64,000 nucleotides of DNA from Streptomyces anulatus (GCF_000721175.1 NZ_JOEZ01000009.1:62001-126000); one strand, 5' to 3'. Positions 1-9,911 are shown, counted from the stretch's first letter. The notes: generated by a model not told the origin, from the letters alone. Made by a program: numbers and translations.

Positions 1-70
1 GGCCGTGCGCCCACGGTCCGCCCCTGTCTCCGGCGCCCCGCCCGTCCGCCGAACGGTCACCTCGCCGGGC

Positions 71-1297
71 TCACGCGGTGCCGACGGCGACGACCGGGCG
101 GACCCGGACGGCCGCGCTCCACGCCCGGTGCTGGGCCAGCTCCGCCGTCGGCGCCTCGGCCAGCACCATGCCCGTACAGCCCCGCTGGTCGCCGACGTGG
201 ACCACGCTCTCGCCTGGCTCGCGGACCGGGAACCACTCCACCGCCCCCGGGAACGCGGCGAGTTCGTCGAGGCCGAGCCAGCCCTTCAGTACTCCGGGCC
301 GCTCCGCGTACACCAGGACGAAGCCGTACGCGGGTCCTTCGGCGTCGAGCGGTGCGTTCAGCAGCTCCGGGCGGCGGCCGAGCGCCTCGTCCATCATCGC
401 CGTGTAGACATTGGTCCGCAGTGTCCGGCACAGCACCTCGCCGACCAGCGCTCCGCCGATCCTGCGGTTGATCTCCACCAGTTCCGGGCCGTCCGCCGTC
501 AGGATGAACTCCACGTGGGCGAACCCCCGCTCGTGCCCGGCCGCCGCCAGGATTCGGCCCACCCACGCCTCGATCCCGGCCCGCTCCTCCTCGGGCAGCG
601 CCACCGGGAACGCCGCCGCCTCCTCCCGTACGACCGCCGCCCGGGACGTCTGACGGCTCAGCACCCCGAGCAGCCGGGTCGTCCCGTCCCAGCTGAGGGT
701 CTCCGCGCTGTACAGCGGACCGGCCAGGAACGCCTCGGCGAACAGGGCGCCGGTCAGGCGCTGCCGGCCCGCCTCCGCCAGCGCCCGGTGCAGGGCCTCC
801 TCGTCGTGCGCGATCCACACATGGCGGGAGGAGGTGCCCGCCGAGTCCTTCACGACCGCGGGCAGCCCCACTGCCCGCAGCACCTCCCCGGCGCCTTCGG
901 GACCCGGCGGGACGGCTACGGCCGTACCGCGGCTCAGCCCGTGCGTGTACAGCGTCTCCCGGACCCGGCGCTTGTCCCGCAGCAGCCGTACGGTCTCCGG
1001 GTCCGGCCCCGGAAGGCCGAGTTCAGCGGCCAGCTCGGCGGCCGGCAGGCTCCAGGTGTCCGTCGTGTTGATCAGCCCGGCCAGGTCCGGCACGACGGCC
1101 AGTGCCCGGCGCACGGCCTCCGGATCCTGCGTGTCGACGTCCACGACGTCCAGCGCGTCCGGCGGCAGAACCGCCAGCTCGTGCCGGTACACCGAGCGGT
1201 CGCCGGCCAGCAGGCACAGCCGATGCCCGACGTCGGCGGCGGCCTCCGCCATCCGGCCCAGACCGAAGGACAGGGACTCCAGTGCGGCGATCGTCAT
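71..1297 (-). CDS. ATP-grasp domain ligase, 408 aa
   Basis: Predicted ATP-dependent carboxylate-amine (or thiol) ligase of the ATP-grasp superfamily. Visible signatures are the Lys/Gly-rich ATP-binding stretch (VVKDSAGTSSRHV) in the middle third and the metal-binding element HVEFILTADGPELVEINRR with its Glu and Asn residues. The N-terminal ~100 residues look like a Rossmann-type pre-ATP-grasp domain. I chose the ATG at 1297 because it overlaps the stop of the upstream PLP gene as ATGA; a longer ORF reaching 1414 has an Arg-rich leader unlike protein. Third gene of a three-gene minus-strand unit. By analogy with amino-acid ligases it may join an amino acid, perhaps the product of the PLP enzyme, to a second acid. 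Substrates cannot be read from the sequence. Confidence 0.85.
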   Translation of the reverse strand: MTIAALESLSFGLGRMAEAAADVGHRLCLLAGDRSVYRHELAVLPPDALDVVDVDTQDPEAVRRALAVVPDLAGLINTTDTWSLPAAELAAELGLPGPDPETVRLLRDKRRVRETLYTHGLSRGTAVAVPPGPEGAGEVLRAVGLPAVVKDSAGTSSRHVWIAHDEEALHRALAEAGRQRLTGALFAEAFLAGPLYSAETLSWDGTTRLLGVLSRQTSRAAVVREEAAAFPVALPEEERAGIEAWVGRILAAAGHERGFAHVEFILTADGPELVEINRRIGGALVGEVLCRTLRTNVYTAMMDEALGRRPELLNAPLDAEGPAYGFVLVYAERPGVLKGWLGLDELAAFPGAVEWFPVREPGESVVHVGDQRGCTGMVLAEAPTAELAQHRAWSAAVRVRPVVAVGTA

Positions 1298-2442
1298 GGC
1301 AGCAGCTCCACGGTCGGTACGGGGGAGGGGGCATCGCCCTCGTCGGTCCTGTCGCCCTCGTCGGTCCTGGCGGCCTCCGGAGCGGCGCGCCCGGCCCACT
1401 CCATCACCGACCACGGCGGCCGCAGGCCGGCCGGCGAGACGATGGTCCGGGGCCGCAGCCCGGCCGGGTCCAGGGCCTCGGCATGGCGGGCGAACACCCG
1501 CTCCGCGTACCGGTGTCCGGTGTCGGCGCCCAGCACCAGATGCAGCCGCCCGGGATCACGGGCCGCCTCCCAGGACGCCGCCAGATGGGCCGCGCCGGTG
1601 GACAGGCCCGCGAACACCGCGTGTTCCCGCAGCAGTCCGACCGCCCCGGCCATCGCATGGCGGAAGTCCATCCAGTGGACGGTGTCGTACAGCTCGTGCC
1701 GGACGTTCCCGAACGGGATGGAACTCCCGATACCCGCGATGATCGCCTCCGGGTCCTCGAACCGCTCGCTCCCGAAGGTCACACTGCCGAACGGCTGGAT
1801 GCCCACCAGCCGCACCGACCGCCCCGACTCCCGCAGCGCGCGGGCCAGCCCTCCGGTCGAGGCACCCGTGCCCACCGCCCCCACCACGGTCAGCGGCCCC
1901 TCCGGCAGAGCCCCGGCCAGCAGCTCCGCGAACTCCCGGTAGCCCTCGTGGTGGACCCCGTCGTGGTACTGCCGCATCCAGTGGAAGTCCGGCCGCTCGG
2001 TCAGCAGCCGGCGCACATGGCGCACCCGCAGCTCCTGGTCCAGGCGAAGGCTCTGCGAGGGCGGCATCGCGTCGACCGTCGCGCCGAGGATCTCCAGCTG
2101 GGCCCGCATGGTGGCGTCCACGGTGGTGGAGGCGACGATGTGGCAGCGCAGCCCGTAGCGGTGGCAGGCCATGGCGAGCGCCAGCGCGTAGATCCCGCTG
2201 GAGCTGTCGACCAGGGTCTGTCCGGGGACCACCCGGCCCCGGCGCAGCAGCGAGCGGACCGCGCCGAGCGCCGCGTACACCTTCATCGTCTCGAAGCGGG
2301 CGAGGACGAGATCGCCGGTCAGCCGGATCAGGTCCGGGGTCTTCACCGCGTCGGTGATGTGCTCGTGGACCGTCGCGGCCGCCTGACGCGGGCGGGTGTC
2401 GGAACCGGTGGTGCGCGGACGGGCGTCCGCCCCGGCCCTCAC
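1294..2442 (-). CDS. PLP-dependent cysteine-synthase-like enzyme, 382 aa
   Basis: Fold-type II PLP enzyme related to cysteine synthase and SbnA-type beta-replacement enzymes. Lys54, in FETMKVYAALGA, sits where the family has its PLP lysine. SSSGIYALALAM corresponds to the substrate loop, and GAVGTGASTGGL to the glycine-rich phosphate-binding loop. The GTG start at 2442 overlaps the methyltransferase stop as GTGA, and its own stop overlaps the next ATG, so all three genes should be translationally coupled. The family makes cysteine, cystathionine, or diaminopropionate-type amino acids from activated serine. Its place between a methyltransferase and an ATP-grasp ligase suggests it supplies an unusual amino acid for ligation rather than housekeeping cysteine. 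That is inference. Confidence 0.85.
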   Translation of the reverse strand: MRAGADARPRTTGSDTRPRQAAATVHEHITDAVKTPDLIRLTGDLVLARFETMKVYAALGAVRSLLRRGRVVPGQTLVDSSSGIYALALAMACHRYGLRCHIVASTTVDATMRAQLEILGATVDAMPPSQSLRLDQELRVRHVRRLLTERPDFHWMRQYHDGVHHEGYREFAELLAGALPEGPLTVVGAVGTGASTGGLARALRESGRSVRLVGIQPFGSVTFGSERFEDPEAIIAGIGSSIPFGNVRHELYDTVHWMDFRHAMAGAVGLLREHAVFAGLSTGAAHLAASWEAARDPGRLHLVLGADTGHRYAERVFARHAEALDPAGLRPRTIVSPAGLRPPWSVMEWAGRAAPEAARTDEGDRTDEGDAPSPVPTVELLP

Positions 2443-3179
2443 CCGCGCCGCCCGCGCACGATCAGCCGGTCCGAGCGCTGGCCGTAGCCGGACGCGTCGA
2501 ACCCGCCGAAGCACTCCACGTCGGTGAAGCCCGCGGTCTCGAAGAGGGCGTGCAGCTCGGCCGCCGAGTAGAGCCAGGAGGTGATGGAAGCGGTGCGCGC
2601 CGTCGTGCCGCGCACCAGCGTCCAGTCCGTGCGCAGCCGCCGCCAGCTGTCGAGGACGGTGTCCCGCTGGACGACATAGGCGCCGTCGGGCAGGTCGACC
2701 GCCTTCGGCCGTCCGATCCAGCCCGCCAGCACCTCCTTGCCCATCACGTCCACCAGGAGCTGCCCGCCCGGCGCGAGGCTCTCGTACGCGTTGCGCAGCA
2801 CCCGGAGGTTGTCCTCGGCCTCGTCGAAGTAGCCGAAGGAGGTGAAGACGTTCAGCACCACGTCGAAGGTGCCCGGCTCCTGGTACGTGAGCATGTCGGC
2901 GCGCTCCAGCCGGACCTCGGCGCCCGCCGCCTCGCAGGCGGCGCGGGCGCTCCCGAGCATCGAGGGCGACAGATCGACCCCCGTGACCTCGTACCCGCGC
3001 CCCGCCAGCGGCACCACGAAGAGACCCGGCCCGCAGCACAGGTCCAGGACTCTCGCACCCGGTGGGAAGTCCAGCAGCGGGGAGGACGCGACCAGGGCGG
3101 CCGCGGACTCGGCCCGCGCCGGCGGGAACATCGTCGGGGCGAAATCGGACCAGAGCGCGTCGTCCTCGTACCAGTGCAT
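2439..3179 (-). CDS. class I SAM-dependent methyltransferase, 246 aa
   Basis: Rossmann-fold methyltransferase. Motif I is VLDLCCGPGLFVVPLA, followed by the acidic residue in VTGVDLSPSM and the LERADML and FDVVLNVF motifs. The ATG at 3179 is preceded by a strong GGAGGAGG ribosome-binding site about 9 bases upstream, so this is the first gene of the trio; the longer open frame upstream lacks methyltransferase-like sequence. It ends in a GTGA overlap with the PLP gene. The acceptor is unknown (O-, N- or C-methylation of the ligated product, or a small molecule). Transcription should start in the divergent region shared with the nitrate reductase gene. Confidence 0.85.
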   Translation of the reverse strand: MHWYEDDALWSDFAPTMFPPARAESAAALVASSPLLDFPPGARVLDLCCGPGLFVVPLAGRGYEVTGVDLSPSMLGSARAACEAAGAEVRLERADMLTYQEPGTFDVVLNVFTSFGYFDEAEDNLRVLRNAYESLAPGGQLLVDVMGKEVLAGWIGRPKAVDLPDGAYVVQRDTVLDSWRRLRTDWTLVRGTTARTASITSWLYSAAELHALFETAGFTDVECFGGFDASGYGQRSDRLIVRGRRG

Positions 3180-3617
3180 GCCTCGCGGCCTCCTCCCGGG
3201 CCCGGGGGCCCCGTGGGTGTCCTGCTGCCGTCGCCCCGGCGGCCGTGTCGCGTCACCGGCCGGCGTTTCCGCCACCGGGCGGGTCTCCCGCACCCGGCGT
3301 CCCTCCAGTAGTCGGCCGCCCCGGCCGGGAAGTTCCCGCGCGATCACCGACCGATGCCGGAGATCACCGCCCGTCACCACCGCGAGCGGGGAGCCTCACC
3401 GGCGGGGCCGGTGCGATCGGCACCCGTCACCACCTGTCGCAATGCTTCACTCTGCGTCACCGGGGAGCCTCACCGGCGGCCTCCGGGCGGTGTGCAGGCG
3501 ACGTAACCAGCGTTGTTCGCCCGGTGTCATCCCCGGGTAACGGGCCCTTCCTAGATTCGGGGGCGACCGCCGCCCGCCCCGCGTCCCTCCGGGAACGCCC
3601 GCCCCCGAAGGGCCCCC
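3180..3617. promoter_or_regulatory. divergent intergenic region between methyltransferase and nitrate reductase
   Basis: A 438-base gene-free stretch between two divergent starts. It holds an exact 18-base direct repeat (GGGGAGCCTCACCGGCGG at 3388-3405 and 3462-3479, 74 bases apart), each preceded by a GTCACC-rich stretch. A GTAAC...GTAAC pair (3503-3507, 3537-3541) follows, then a possible -10 box TAGATT (3552-3557) about 60 bases before the nitrate reductase ATG. No small gene is evident. Confidence 0.6.
3501..3541 (+). promoter_or_regulatory. possible GlnR-type nitrogen regulator site
   Basis: Read on the minus strand, this stretch shows GTTAC, ATGAC and CGAAC each separated by 6 bases, then GTTAC. 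It recalls the a-site/b-site pattern (GTnAC-n6-GAAAC) of GlnR operators but with several mismatches. Its position just upstream of the -10 of an assimilatory nitrate reductase, a known class of GlnR target in Streptomyces, is what makes it worth noting. Footprinting would decide. Confidence 0.3.
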
Positions 3618-6600
3618 ATGACCGTGCCGATCCCGCCGCCGGACGCTCCCGCCACCGACCGGGTGCGCACGGTCTGCTCGTACTGCGGTGTCGGCTGCGG
3701 GATCGTCCTCGACATCGCCACCGGCGCCGACGGCCGCCGCACCGTCGTGAAGGCCTCGGGGGACAAGGAGCACCCGTCGAACGCCGGCCGGCTGTGCACC
3801 AAGGGCGCGACCGGCGCGGACCTCCTCGCCGCCCCCGGCCGTCTGACCACCGCCCTGGCCCGCCCCGACCGCAGCGAGCAGCCCGCCCCGCTCGCCCGGG
3901 ACGCCGCCATCGCGGAGACCGCGCGCCGGCTGCGGTCGGTGCTGGACACCCACGGCCCGGACGCGGTGGCGCTCTACGTCTCCGGCCAGATGACGCTGGA
4001 GGCGCAGTACCTCGCCAACAAGCTGGCCAAGGGCTTCATCGGGACCAACACCATCGAGTCCAACTCCCGGCTCTGCATGGCGAGCGCGGGCAGCGGCTAC
4101 AAGCTGTCGCTCGGCGCGGACGGGCCGCCCGGCTCCTACGAGGACTTCGCCCACGCCGACGTCTTCCTCGTCACCGGCGCCAACATGGCCGACTGCCACC
4201 CGATCCTCTTCCTGCGGATGATGGAGCGCGTCAAGGCCGGCGCGAAGCTGATCGTCGTCGACCCGCGGCGCAACGCCACCGCGGCCAAGGCCGACCTGTA
4301 CCTCCGGATCCGGCCCGGCACCGACCTGGCGCTCCTCAACGGACTGCTGCACCTCCTCGTCGAGAACGGGCACACCGACCCCGAGTTCATCGCCGAGCAC
4401 ACCGAGGGCTGGGAGGCGATGCCCGCTTTCCTCCGCGACTACCCGCCCGCCGCCGTGGCGGAGATCACCGGCATTCCCGAGGCCGACATCAGGCAGGCGG
4501 CCCGCTGGATCGGCGAGGCGGGCGACTGGATGAGCTGCTGGACGATGGGCCTCAACCAGAGCACCCACGGCACCTGGAACACCAACGCGATCGTCAACCT
4601 GCACCTGGCGACCGGAGCGGTCTGCCGCCCCGGCAGCGGCCCCTTCTCGCTCACCGGACAGCCCAACGCCATGGGCGGACGCGAGATGGGCTACATGGGC
4701 CCCGGGCTGCCCGGCCAGCGATCGGTCCTGGTCGACGAGGAGCGCGCCTTCACCGAGGAGTTGTGGGGCATCGCGCCCGGCACCCTGCGGGCGGACGGCT
4801 CGGGCAGCGGCACCGTCGACATGTTCGCGCGGATGGCCGAGGGGGAGATCAAGGCCTGCTGGATCATCTGCACCAACCCGGTCGCCTCGGTCGCCAACCG
4901 CCGGACCGTCATCGAGGGCCTGGAAGCCGCCGAATTCGTCGTCACCCAGGACGTGTTCGCCGACACCGAGACCAACGCGTACGCCGACATCGTCCTGCCC
5001 GCCGCGCTCTGGGCCGAGTCCGAGGGCGTGATGATCAACTCCGAGCGCACCCTCACCCTCTCCGGCCGCGCCACCGACCCGCCGGGGGAGGCCTGGCCGG
5101 ACTGGCGGATCATCGCGGCGGTCGCCTGCGCCATGGGGTACGAGGACGCCTTCGGCTACACGAGCGCCGAGGAGATCTTCGCGGAGATCACGCGGGCCTG
5201 GAACCCGCGCACCGGCTACGACCTGCGTGGAGTGACGTACGAGCGGCTGCGCGAGACCCCGGTGCAGTGGCCGAGCGCCGACGCCGAAGGCCCGGCCCGC
5301 AACCCCGTGCGCTACCTCAACGACGGGGTCAGTCAGGAACTGACCGTACGGCCCGACGGGAGCGTCCCGAGGCTCGCCTTTCCCACGCCGAGCGGCCGGG
5401 CGGTCTTCCACGCGCGCCCGCACCTGCCGCCGGCCGAAATGCCCGACGAGGACTTCCCGTTCGTCCTCAACACCGGGCGGCTCCAGCACCAGTGGCACAC
5501 CCTCACCAAGACCGGGAAGATCGGCAAGCTGAACCGGCTGGACCCCGGCCCGTTCGTGGAGATCCACCCCGATGACGCCGCGGCCCTGGGCCTCACCGAG
5601 AACGACGGCGTGGAGGTCGCCTCGCGGCGCGGCCGCGCGGTGCTCCCCGCCCGGATCACCGACCGGGTCCGGGCGGGGGAGTGCTTCGCCCCGTTCCACT
5701 GGAACGACCTGTTCGGCGAGTACCTCGGCGTGAACGCCGTGACCAACGACGCGGTCGACCCGATCTCGTTCCAGCCGGAACTGAAGGTGTGCGCGGTCCG
5801 GCTGGCGAAGGTCGCCGCACCCGCGGTGAGCCAGGACCCGGCCGAGGCGGGACGCCCCGCGCTCACCGCCGTCCCCGCTCTCGCGGACACCTCGGGCCTG
5901 ACCGACGCCCTGGGTATCGCCGATACCGCCCCGCCCGTCCTCACCGACACCGAGCGCCGCTATCTGGCCGGATTCCTGGCGGGCCTCGGCGCCCGGCCGG
6001 ACGGCACCCCGGTGCTTCCGGCCGGCGCCCCGTTCGCCCCGGACCACGCCCTGTGGGTCAACGGAGTGCTGGCCGGCACCTACTCCCGGCTCCCGGCGGC
6101 CCCGGGCCCCGGGAGCGCGCCCGCAGCACCGGAGAGCGCCCCGGAGGGCCACGGCCGGCCGGTCGTCGTGCTGTGGGCCTCGCAGACCGGCAACGCCGAG
6201 GAGGTCGCCGCGACGGCCGCCCGGACCCTGGCCGCCGAGGGGTACCGCACCACGCTCCTCGGCATGGACGACGGGACGCCGGACGCCCTGCCCAGCCCGG
6301 CCGACCTCCTCGTCGTCACCAGCACCTTCGGCGACGGCGACGCACCCGACAACGGCTCCGGCTTCTGGGAGTCGCTGAACGCCCCCGGAACCCCGCGCCT
6401 GGACGGCGTCCGCTACGCCGTCCTCGCGCTCGGCGACTCCTCGTACGACGACTTCTGCGGCCACGGGCGCCGTCTGGACGAACGCTTCGGCGAACTGGGC
6501 GCGGAGCGGCTGGTCCCGCGCACCGACTGCGAACCGGAATACGAACAGCCCTTCGGTCAGTGGCTCAAGGAGGTCCGAGCGGCACTGGAGACGACGACAC

Positions 6601-7805
6601 CGGAAGGGACGGCGCCACGGACAGAGGCCACGCCACCCGTGAAAGCGACGGGGACACCGGGTGAGAAGCCGGCCGCCCGCCCCTCCAGGGCCGCGCCCGT
6701 GACCGCCCTCCTCACCGGGAACCGCCTCCTGAGCCTGCCCGGCGCGACGAAGGAGGTCCGCGCTTTCACGATCGACACGCGGGGCGCCGACACCCCGCTG
6801 ACGTACTCGGCCGGCGACGCCCTCGGCGTACAGCCCCGCAACTCCCCGGACCTGGTGGCCGAATGGCTCGCCGTCACCGGACTCGACCCCGCCGCCGAGG
6901 TGGACGTACCCGGTCACGGGCCGGTGCCCCTCGACGAAGCCCTGCACCGCCACCTCGACATCGCCCGCATCACCCCGGACCTGCTTCGCCTGGTCGCCGA
7001 CCACACGGGGGACCGGTTCCTGAAGAAGCTGCTGCGCCCCGACAACAAGGGCGAGCGGGACCGGTGGGCCTGGGGGAGGCAGGCCGTCGACGTCCTGGCC
7101 GAACACCCGGTACGGGCCACGGCAGCCGCGTGGGCCGATGTGCTGGGACCGCTCCGGCCCCGCCTGTACTCCATCGCCTCCAGCCCGCTGGCGGACCCCC
7201 ACCGGATGCGGCTGACCGTCTCCGTGATCCGCTACGAGAGCCACCGCGGCCGGATGCGCAAGGGCGTCGCGTCGACCTTCCTCGCCGACGCCGAACCGGA
7301 CAGCCCCGTCCCGGTGTTCGTCCAGCGCAACGACCGCTTCCGCCCGCCCGCCGACCCGGCCACCCCGATGATCATGGTGGGGCCCGGTACGGGAGTCGCC
7401 CCGTTCCTGGGCTTCCTGGAGGAACGCCGGGCGCTCGGACACTCCGGCGCCAACTGGCTGTTCTTCGGCGAGCAGCACCGCGCCACGGACTTCTACTACC
7501 GCGAGGAGCTCGACGCCCTGAGCCGCGCGGGCACCCTCACCCGGCTCGACACCGCGTTCTCCCGCGACCAGCGCGCCAAGGTCTACGTCCAGGACCGGAT
7601 GCGCGAACACGGAGCCCAGCTCTGGTCCTGGCTCCGGGACGGCGCCCACCTCTATGTCTGCGGCGACGCCTCCCGTATGGCCAAGGACGTCGACCGGGCC
7701 CTGCGCGACATCGCCGTCGCCCACGGGGGCCTCGATCCCGACGCCGCGGCCGCCCAGGTGAAACAGCTAGCCTCGGACCGCAGATACGTGCGTGACGTGT
7801 ACTGA
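3618..7805 (+). CDS. bifunctional assimilatory nitrate reductase / sulfite-reductase-type flavoprotein, 1395 aa
   Basis: A natural fusion. Residues ~15-700 form a molybdopterin oxidoreductase of the NasA/NapA type with the [4Fe-4S] ligands Cys20, Cys23, Cys27 and Cys60. Residues ~850-990 are a flavodoxin-like FMN domain ([12 protein letters not shown]). The remainder is a CysJ/P450-reductase FAD and NAD(P)H module, with RLYS near 1182, GPGTGVAPF near 1252 and the CysJ-like C-terminus RYVRDVY. It should carry electrons from NAD(P)H through FAD and FMN to the Mo site and reduce nitrate to nitrite in the cytoplasm; no signal peptide is present. The fusion removes the need for a separate reductase subunit. 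No nitrite reductase or nitrate transporter lies nearby. ATG at 3618 follows a modest GAAGGG. Similar fusions are annotated in other Streptomyces. Confidence 0.93.
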   Translation: MTVPIPPPDAPATDRVRTVCSYCGVGCGIVLDIATGADGRRTVVKASGDKEHPSNAGRLCTKGATGADLLAAPGRLTTALARPDRSEQPAPLARDAAIAETARRLRSVLDTHGPDAVALYVSGQMTLEAQYLANKLAKGFIGTNTIESNSRLCMASAGSGYKLSLGADGPPGSYEDFAHADVFLVTGANMADCHPILFLRMMERVKAGAKLIVVDPRRNATAAKADLYLRIRPGTDLALLNGLLHLLVENGHTDPEFIAEHTEGWEAMPAFLRDYPPAAVAEITGIPEADIRQAARWIGEAGDWMSCWTMGLNQSTHGTWNTNAIVNLHLATGAVCRPGSGPFSLTGQPNAMGGREMGYMGPGLPGQRSVLVDEERAFTEELWGIAPGTLRADGSGSGTVDMFARMAEGEIKACWIICTNPVASVANRRTVIEGLEAAEFVVTQDVFADTETNAYADIVLPAALWAESEGVMINSERTLTLSGRATDPPGEAWPDWRIIAAVACAMGYEDAFGYTSAEEIFAEITRAWNPRTGYDLRGVTYERLRETPVQWPSADAEGPARNPVRYLNDGVSQELTVRPDGSVPRLAFPTPSGRAVFHARPHLPPAEMPDEDFPFVLNTGRLQHQWHTLTKTGKIGKLNRLDPGPFVEIHPDDAAALGLTENDGVEVASRRGRAVLPARITDRVRAGECFAPFHWNDLFGEYLGVNAVTNDAVDPISFQPELKVCAVRLAKVAAPAVSQDPAEAGRPALTAVPALADTSGLTDALGIADTAPPVLTDTERRYLAGFLAGLGARPDGTPVLPAGAPFAPDHALWVNGVLAGTYSRLPAAPGPGSAPAAPESAPEGHGRPVVVLWASQTGNAEEVAATAARTLAAEGYRTTLLGMDDGTPDALPSPADLLVVTSTFGDGDAPDNGSGFWESLNAPGTPRLDGVRYAVLALGDSSYDDFCGHGRRLDERFGELGAERLVPRTDCEPEYEQPFGQWLKEVRAALETTTPEGTAPRTEATPPVKATGTPGEKPAARPSRAAPVTALLTGNRLLSLPGATKEVRAFTIDTRGADTPLTYSAGDALGVQPRNSPDLVAEWLAVTGLDPAAEVDVPGHGPVPLDEALHRHLDIARITPDLLRLVADHTGDRFLKKLLRPDNKGERDRWAWGRQAVDVLAEHPVRATAAAWADVLGPLRPRLYSIASSPLADPHRMRLTVSVIRYESHRGRMRKGVASTFLADAEPDSPVPVFVQRNDRFRPPADPATPMIMVGPGTGVAPFLGFLEERRALGHSGANWLFFGEQHRATDFYYREELDALSRAGTLTRLDTAFSRDQRAKVYVQDRMREHGAQLWSWLRDGAHLYVCGDASRMAKDVDRALRDIAVAHGGLDPDAAAAQVKQLASDRRYVRDVY

Positions 7806-7820
7806 ACGAGGAGTACGGCC

Positions 7821-8384
7821 ATGGGCTGGACGGAAGTGCCGGTGGACACCGGACCGGCGGCGGGCGCGGTGCTGCTGACCGGCATTCCCGGCAGCGGCAA
7901 GAGCACGGTCGCCGCGGCGCTCGCGGCCCGGTTCGCCGCCTCGGCCCACATCGAGGTGGACGCCCTCCAGGAACTCATCGTCTCCGGCGGCCGGTGGCCC
8001 TCGCCCGAGCGGGACGAGGAGGCGGACCGGCAGATCTTCCTCCGGGCCCGCAACGCCTGCCTGCTGGCGGACAGTTTCGTCGCCGCGGGCTTCCTCCCGG
8101 TCATCGACGACGTCGTCGTACGGCGCGCCCACCTCGACTTCTACCGCGCCAGGCTCACCGGCGCACCGCTGCACCGCGTCGTCCTGGACCCGGGCGCGGC
8201 GAAGGCCATGGAGCGCAACCTCGCCCGGGACAAGACGCTGACGACGGACTGGTCCCCGCTGGACGCGGCGATGCGCACCGAACTGGCCGACGAGAAGATC
8301 TGGATCGACAGCGCGGAGCTGACCGTGGACGAGACGGTCGACGCGGTGCTGTCCGCCACCGGTCTGACGCCGTCGCTGCCCTGA
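7821..8384 (+). CDS. P-loop NTPase / small-molecule kinase-like protein, 187 aa
   Basis: Walker A motif GIPGSGKST at residues 21-29 near the N-terminus and a family-typical length for AAA_33/chloramphenicol-phosphotransferase-like kinases. The acidic EVDALQEL after the first helix could be the substrate/Mg site. It likely phosphorylates a small molecule; the substrate is unknown. It starts 15 bases after the nitrate reductase stop behind GAGGAG, so it may be co-transcribed, though no functional link to nitrate reduction is evident. Annotated relatives in actinobacteria are usually called AAA family ATPases. Confidence 0.75.
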   Translation: MGWTEVPVDTGPAAGAVLLTGIPGSGKSTVAAALAARFAASAHIEVDALQELIVSGGRWPSPERDEEADRQIFLRARNACLLADSFVAAGFLPVIDDVVVRRAHLDFYRARLTGAPLHRVVLDPGAAKAMERNLARDKTLTTDWSPLDAAMRTELADEKIWIDSAELTVDETVDAVLSATGLTPSLP

Positions 8385-8548
8385 CACTCCAGCGGCCGAT
8401 GGTCTGGGGGAACGGGCGGCCCCGTTGCCGCCGGTGGGCTGCCCCGAGGCATGCCAAACTCCCGTGGGGGCATTCGTACCCATTCCGGCTGGTCGCTGCC
8501 GACAGCCGCTCTGATGGAGAAGTGCGCAAGAAAGCAGGTCCGGTACCG

Positions 8549-9739
8549 GTGGACAGACCCAGCGCGGTCGAGCGCTCCCTGCGCGAGGCCGCGCCGCATG
8601 AGATTCTCGATGTGATCCGCTCCGAGATCGAGCGCCGCCATGGTGCCCGGGCGGTGGACCTGCTGGTGGCGGACTACGCCATGACGAGGCTGCAGCCCGT
8701 CGGGATGCTTCCGCACACCCGTCCACCGGTGTCGGTGCATGACAGTGCTCCGGGCCGTGCGTTCGGTGCCCAGGAGCCGCACTGTGCGTACGACCGCTCG
8801 GCGTCCATCGTGACGGCTCACCTCCCGGTCAGCGTCCGGGGAGACCGGTTGGGTGTCCTGAGCGTCACCCTGCGGGTGGAAGAAGGCGCCGATCTGGCCG
8901 CGGACGTGCTGGAGGATCTGCGGGAATGCGCCGATGCCCTGGCGCACGAGGTGGTCGTCGCGGAGCGGGACACCGACCTCTTCCTGCAGGCACGGAGGGC
9001 AGAACGTCTGACGCTGGCCGCCGAGATGCAGTGGCAGCTACTGCCCGGGCGCTCGTGTGCCCGGCCGGAGTACAGTCTGGGTGCCCAGCTGGAGCCCGCG
9101 TACGCCATCTTCGGCGACAGCTTCGACTGGTCGGCGTCGGCCGACGACCTGTATGTGACGGTCAGCAACGGCATGGGCGAAGGCATCGACGCCGCATTGC
9201 TGACGAACCTCTGCGTCAACGCGCTGCGCAACGCCCGCCGCGCCGGCCTGAGCCTGAGCGACCAGGCCTACCTGGCCGATCAAGCGGTGTACGGGCAGCA
9301 CGGGGGAAGCCAGTATCTGTCGACCCTGCTCTTCCGCTTCCACCTCCCGACCGGGGGCGTGGAGGTCATCGATGCCGGTTCACCACGGGTCTGGCGGGTG
9401 CGCGGTGGTGTGGTCGAGCCGATCGAGCTGGAGGAGCAGGCGCCCCTGGGCATGTTCGAGGACACCGCCTACGTTCCGCAGCACTTCCGGGTCGAACCCG
9501 GAGACCGTTTGCTCTTCATCAGTGATGGCGTCTACGACGCGCTGTCCCCGGGTGGTGAGAAGTACAGCCTCCGCGCACTCGCCGCGTCGATCAGGAACAC
9601 CCGTCTGCTGCCTGCTCCGCAGGTGCCCAGAGTGATGCTGCAGGAACTGCTGGGACACCGCGGATCCGGTCCCGCCGCGGACGACTCCCTCGTGATGTGT
9701 CTGGACTGGCACGGCCGTTCCGGCGGACGGGATCGTTAG
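8549..9739 (+). CDS. PP2C/SpoIIE-fold protein with variant metal motif, 396 aa
   Basis: An N-terminal GAF-like region (about 30-140) precedes a SpoIIE/PP2C phosphatase fold (about 155-395). The first metal motif is present as GDSFDW (Asp190, Asp193) and the last as DDSLVMCLDW. The second, normally GDVMGHG, reads SNGMGEG, so the usual Asp is Asn207. Activity may therefore be altered or lost. Such variants recur in Streptomyces proteins annotated as PP2C-type Ser/Thr phosphatases. I prefer the GTG at 8549, giving VDRPSAVERSL, over the GTG at 8522, whose GGAGA is only one base away. It lies upstream of, and probably separate from, the SpoIIE/B12/STAS operon: 172 bases divide them. Confidence 0.75.
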   Translation: MDRPSAVERSLREAAPHEILDVIRSEIERRHGARAVDLLVADYAMTRLQPVGMLPHTRPPVSVHDSAPGRAFGAQEPHCAYDRSASIVTAHLPVSVRGDRLGVLSVTLRVEEGADLAADVLEDLRECADALAHEVVVAERDTDLFLQARRAERLTLAAEMQWQLLPGRSCARPEYSLGAQLEPAYAIFGDSFDWSASADDLYVTVSNGMGEGIDAALLTNLCVNALRNARRAGLSLSDQAYLADQAVYGQHGGSQYLSTLLFRFHLPTGGVEVIDAGSPRVWRVRGGVVEPIELEEQAPLGMFEDTAYVPQHFRVEPGDRLLFISDGVYDALSPGGEKYSLRALAASIRNTRLLPAPQVPRVMLQELLGHRGSGPAADDSLVMCLDWHGRSGGRDR

Positions 9740-9850
9740 CCCTTCGGATACGGGGCATGTGGTTGCCAGGTGAAGACCCTGCGACCTTCTCCGCAGGGGA
9801 CCCGCACGGAGTGGGGGCGGGTTGCCAGGCGGCGACAGGGTGAGGGATGG

Positions 9851-9864
9851 TTGCCTTCAGGCAA
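9851..9864. promoter_or_regulatory. inverted repeat TTGCC-N4-GGCAA, candidate operator
   Basis: TTGCC (9851-9855) and GGCAA (9860-9864) face each other across TTCA, 48 bases before the TTG start of the SpoIIE gene. GGTTGCC also occurs twice more upstream, near 9770 and 9820. A TAGTTG hexamer follows at 9870-9875. This could be the control region of the operon; the binding protein is unknown, and the MarR protein downstream is one candidate. Confidence 0.35.
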
Positions 9865-9911
9865 TCGTCTAGTTGATGAGGTGAGGGGTCCGCTCAGCGG
9901 GTCCTCGATAT

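Noticed and set aside
5..1942. 645-codon plus-strand frame at the left edge
   Set aside because: Opposite the ATP-grasp and PLP genes, Arg/Pro-rich and without motifs. Nothing is recognised in bases 1-70.
3447..7724. 1425-codon open frame on the minus strand
   Set aside because: It is exactly antisense to the nitrate reductase fusion and has Val/Gly/Arg-rich composition without any domain; a shadow of high-GC codon bias.
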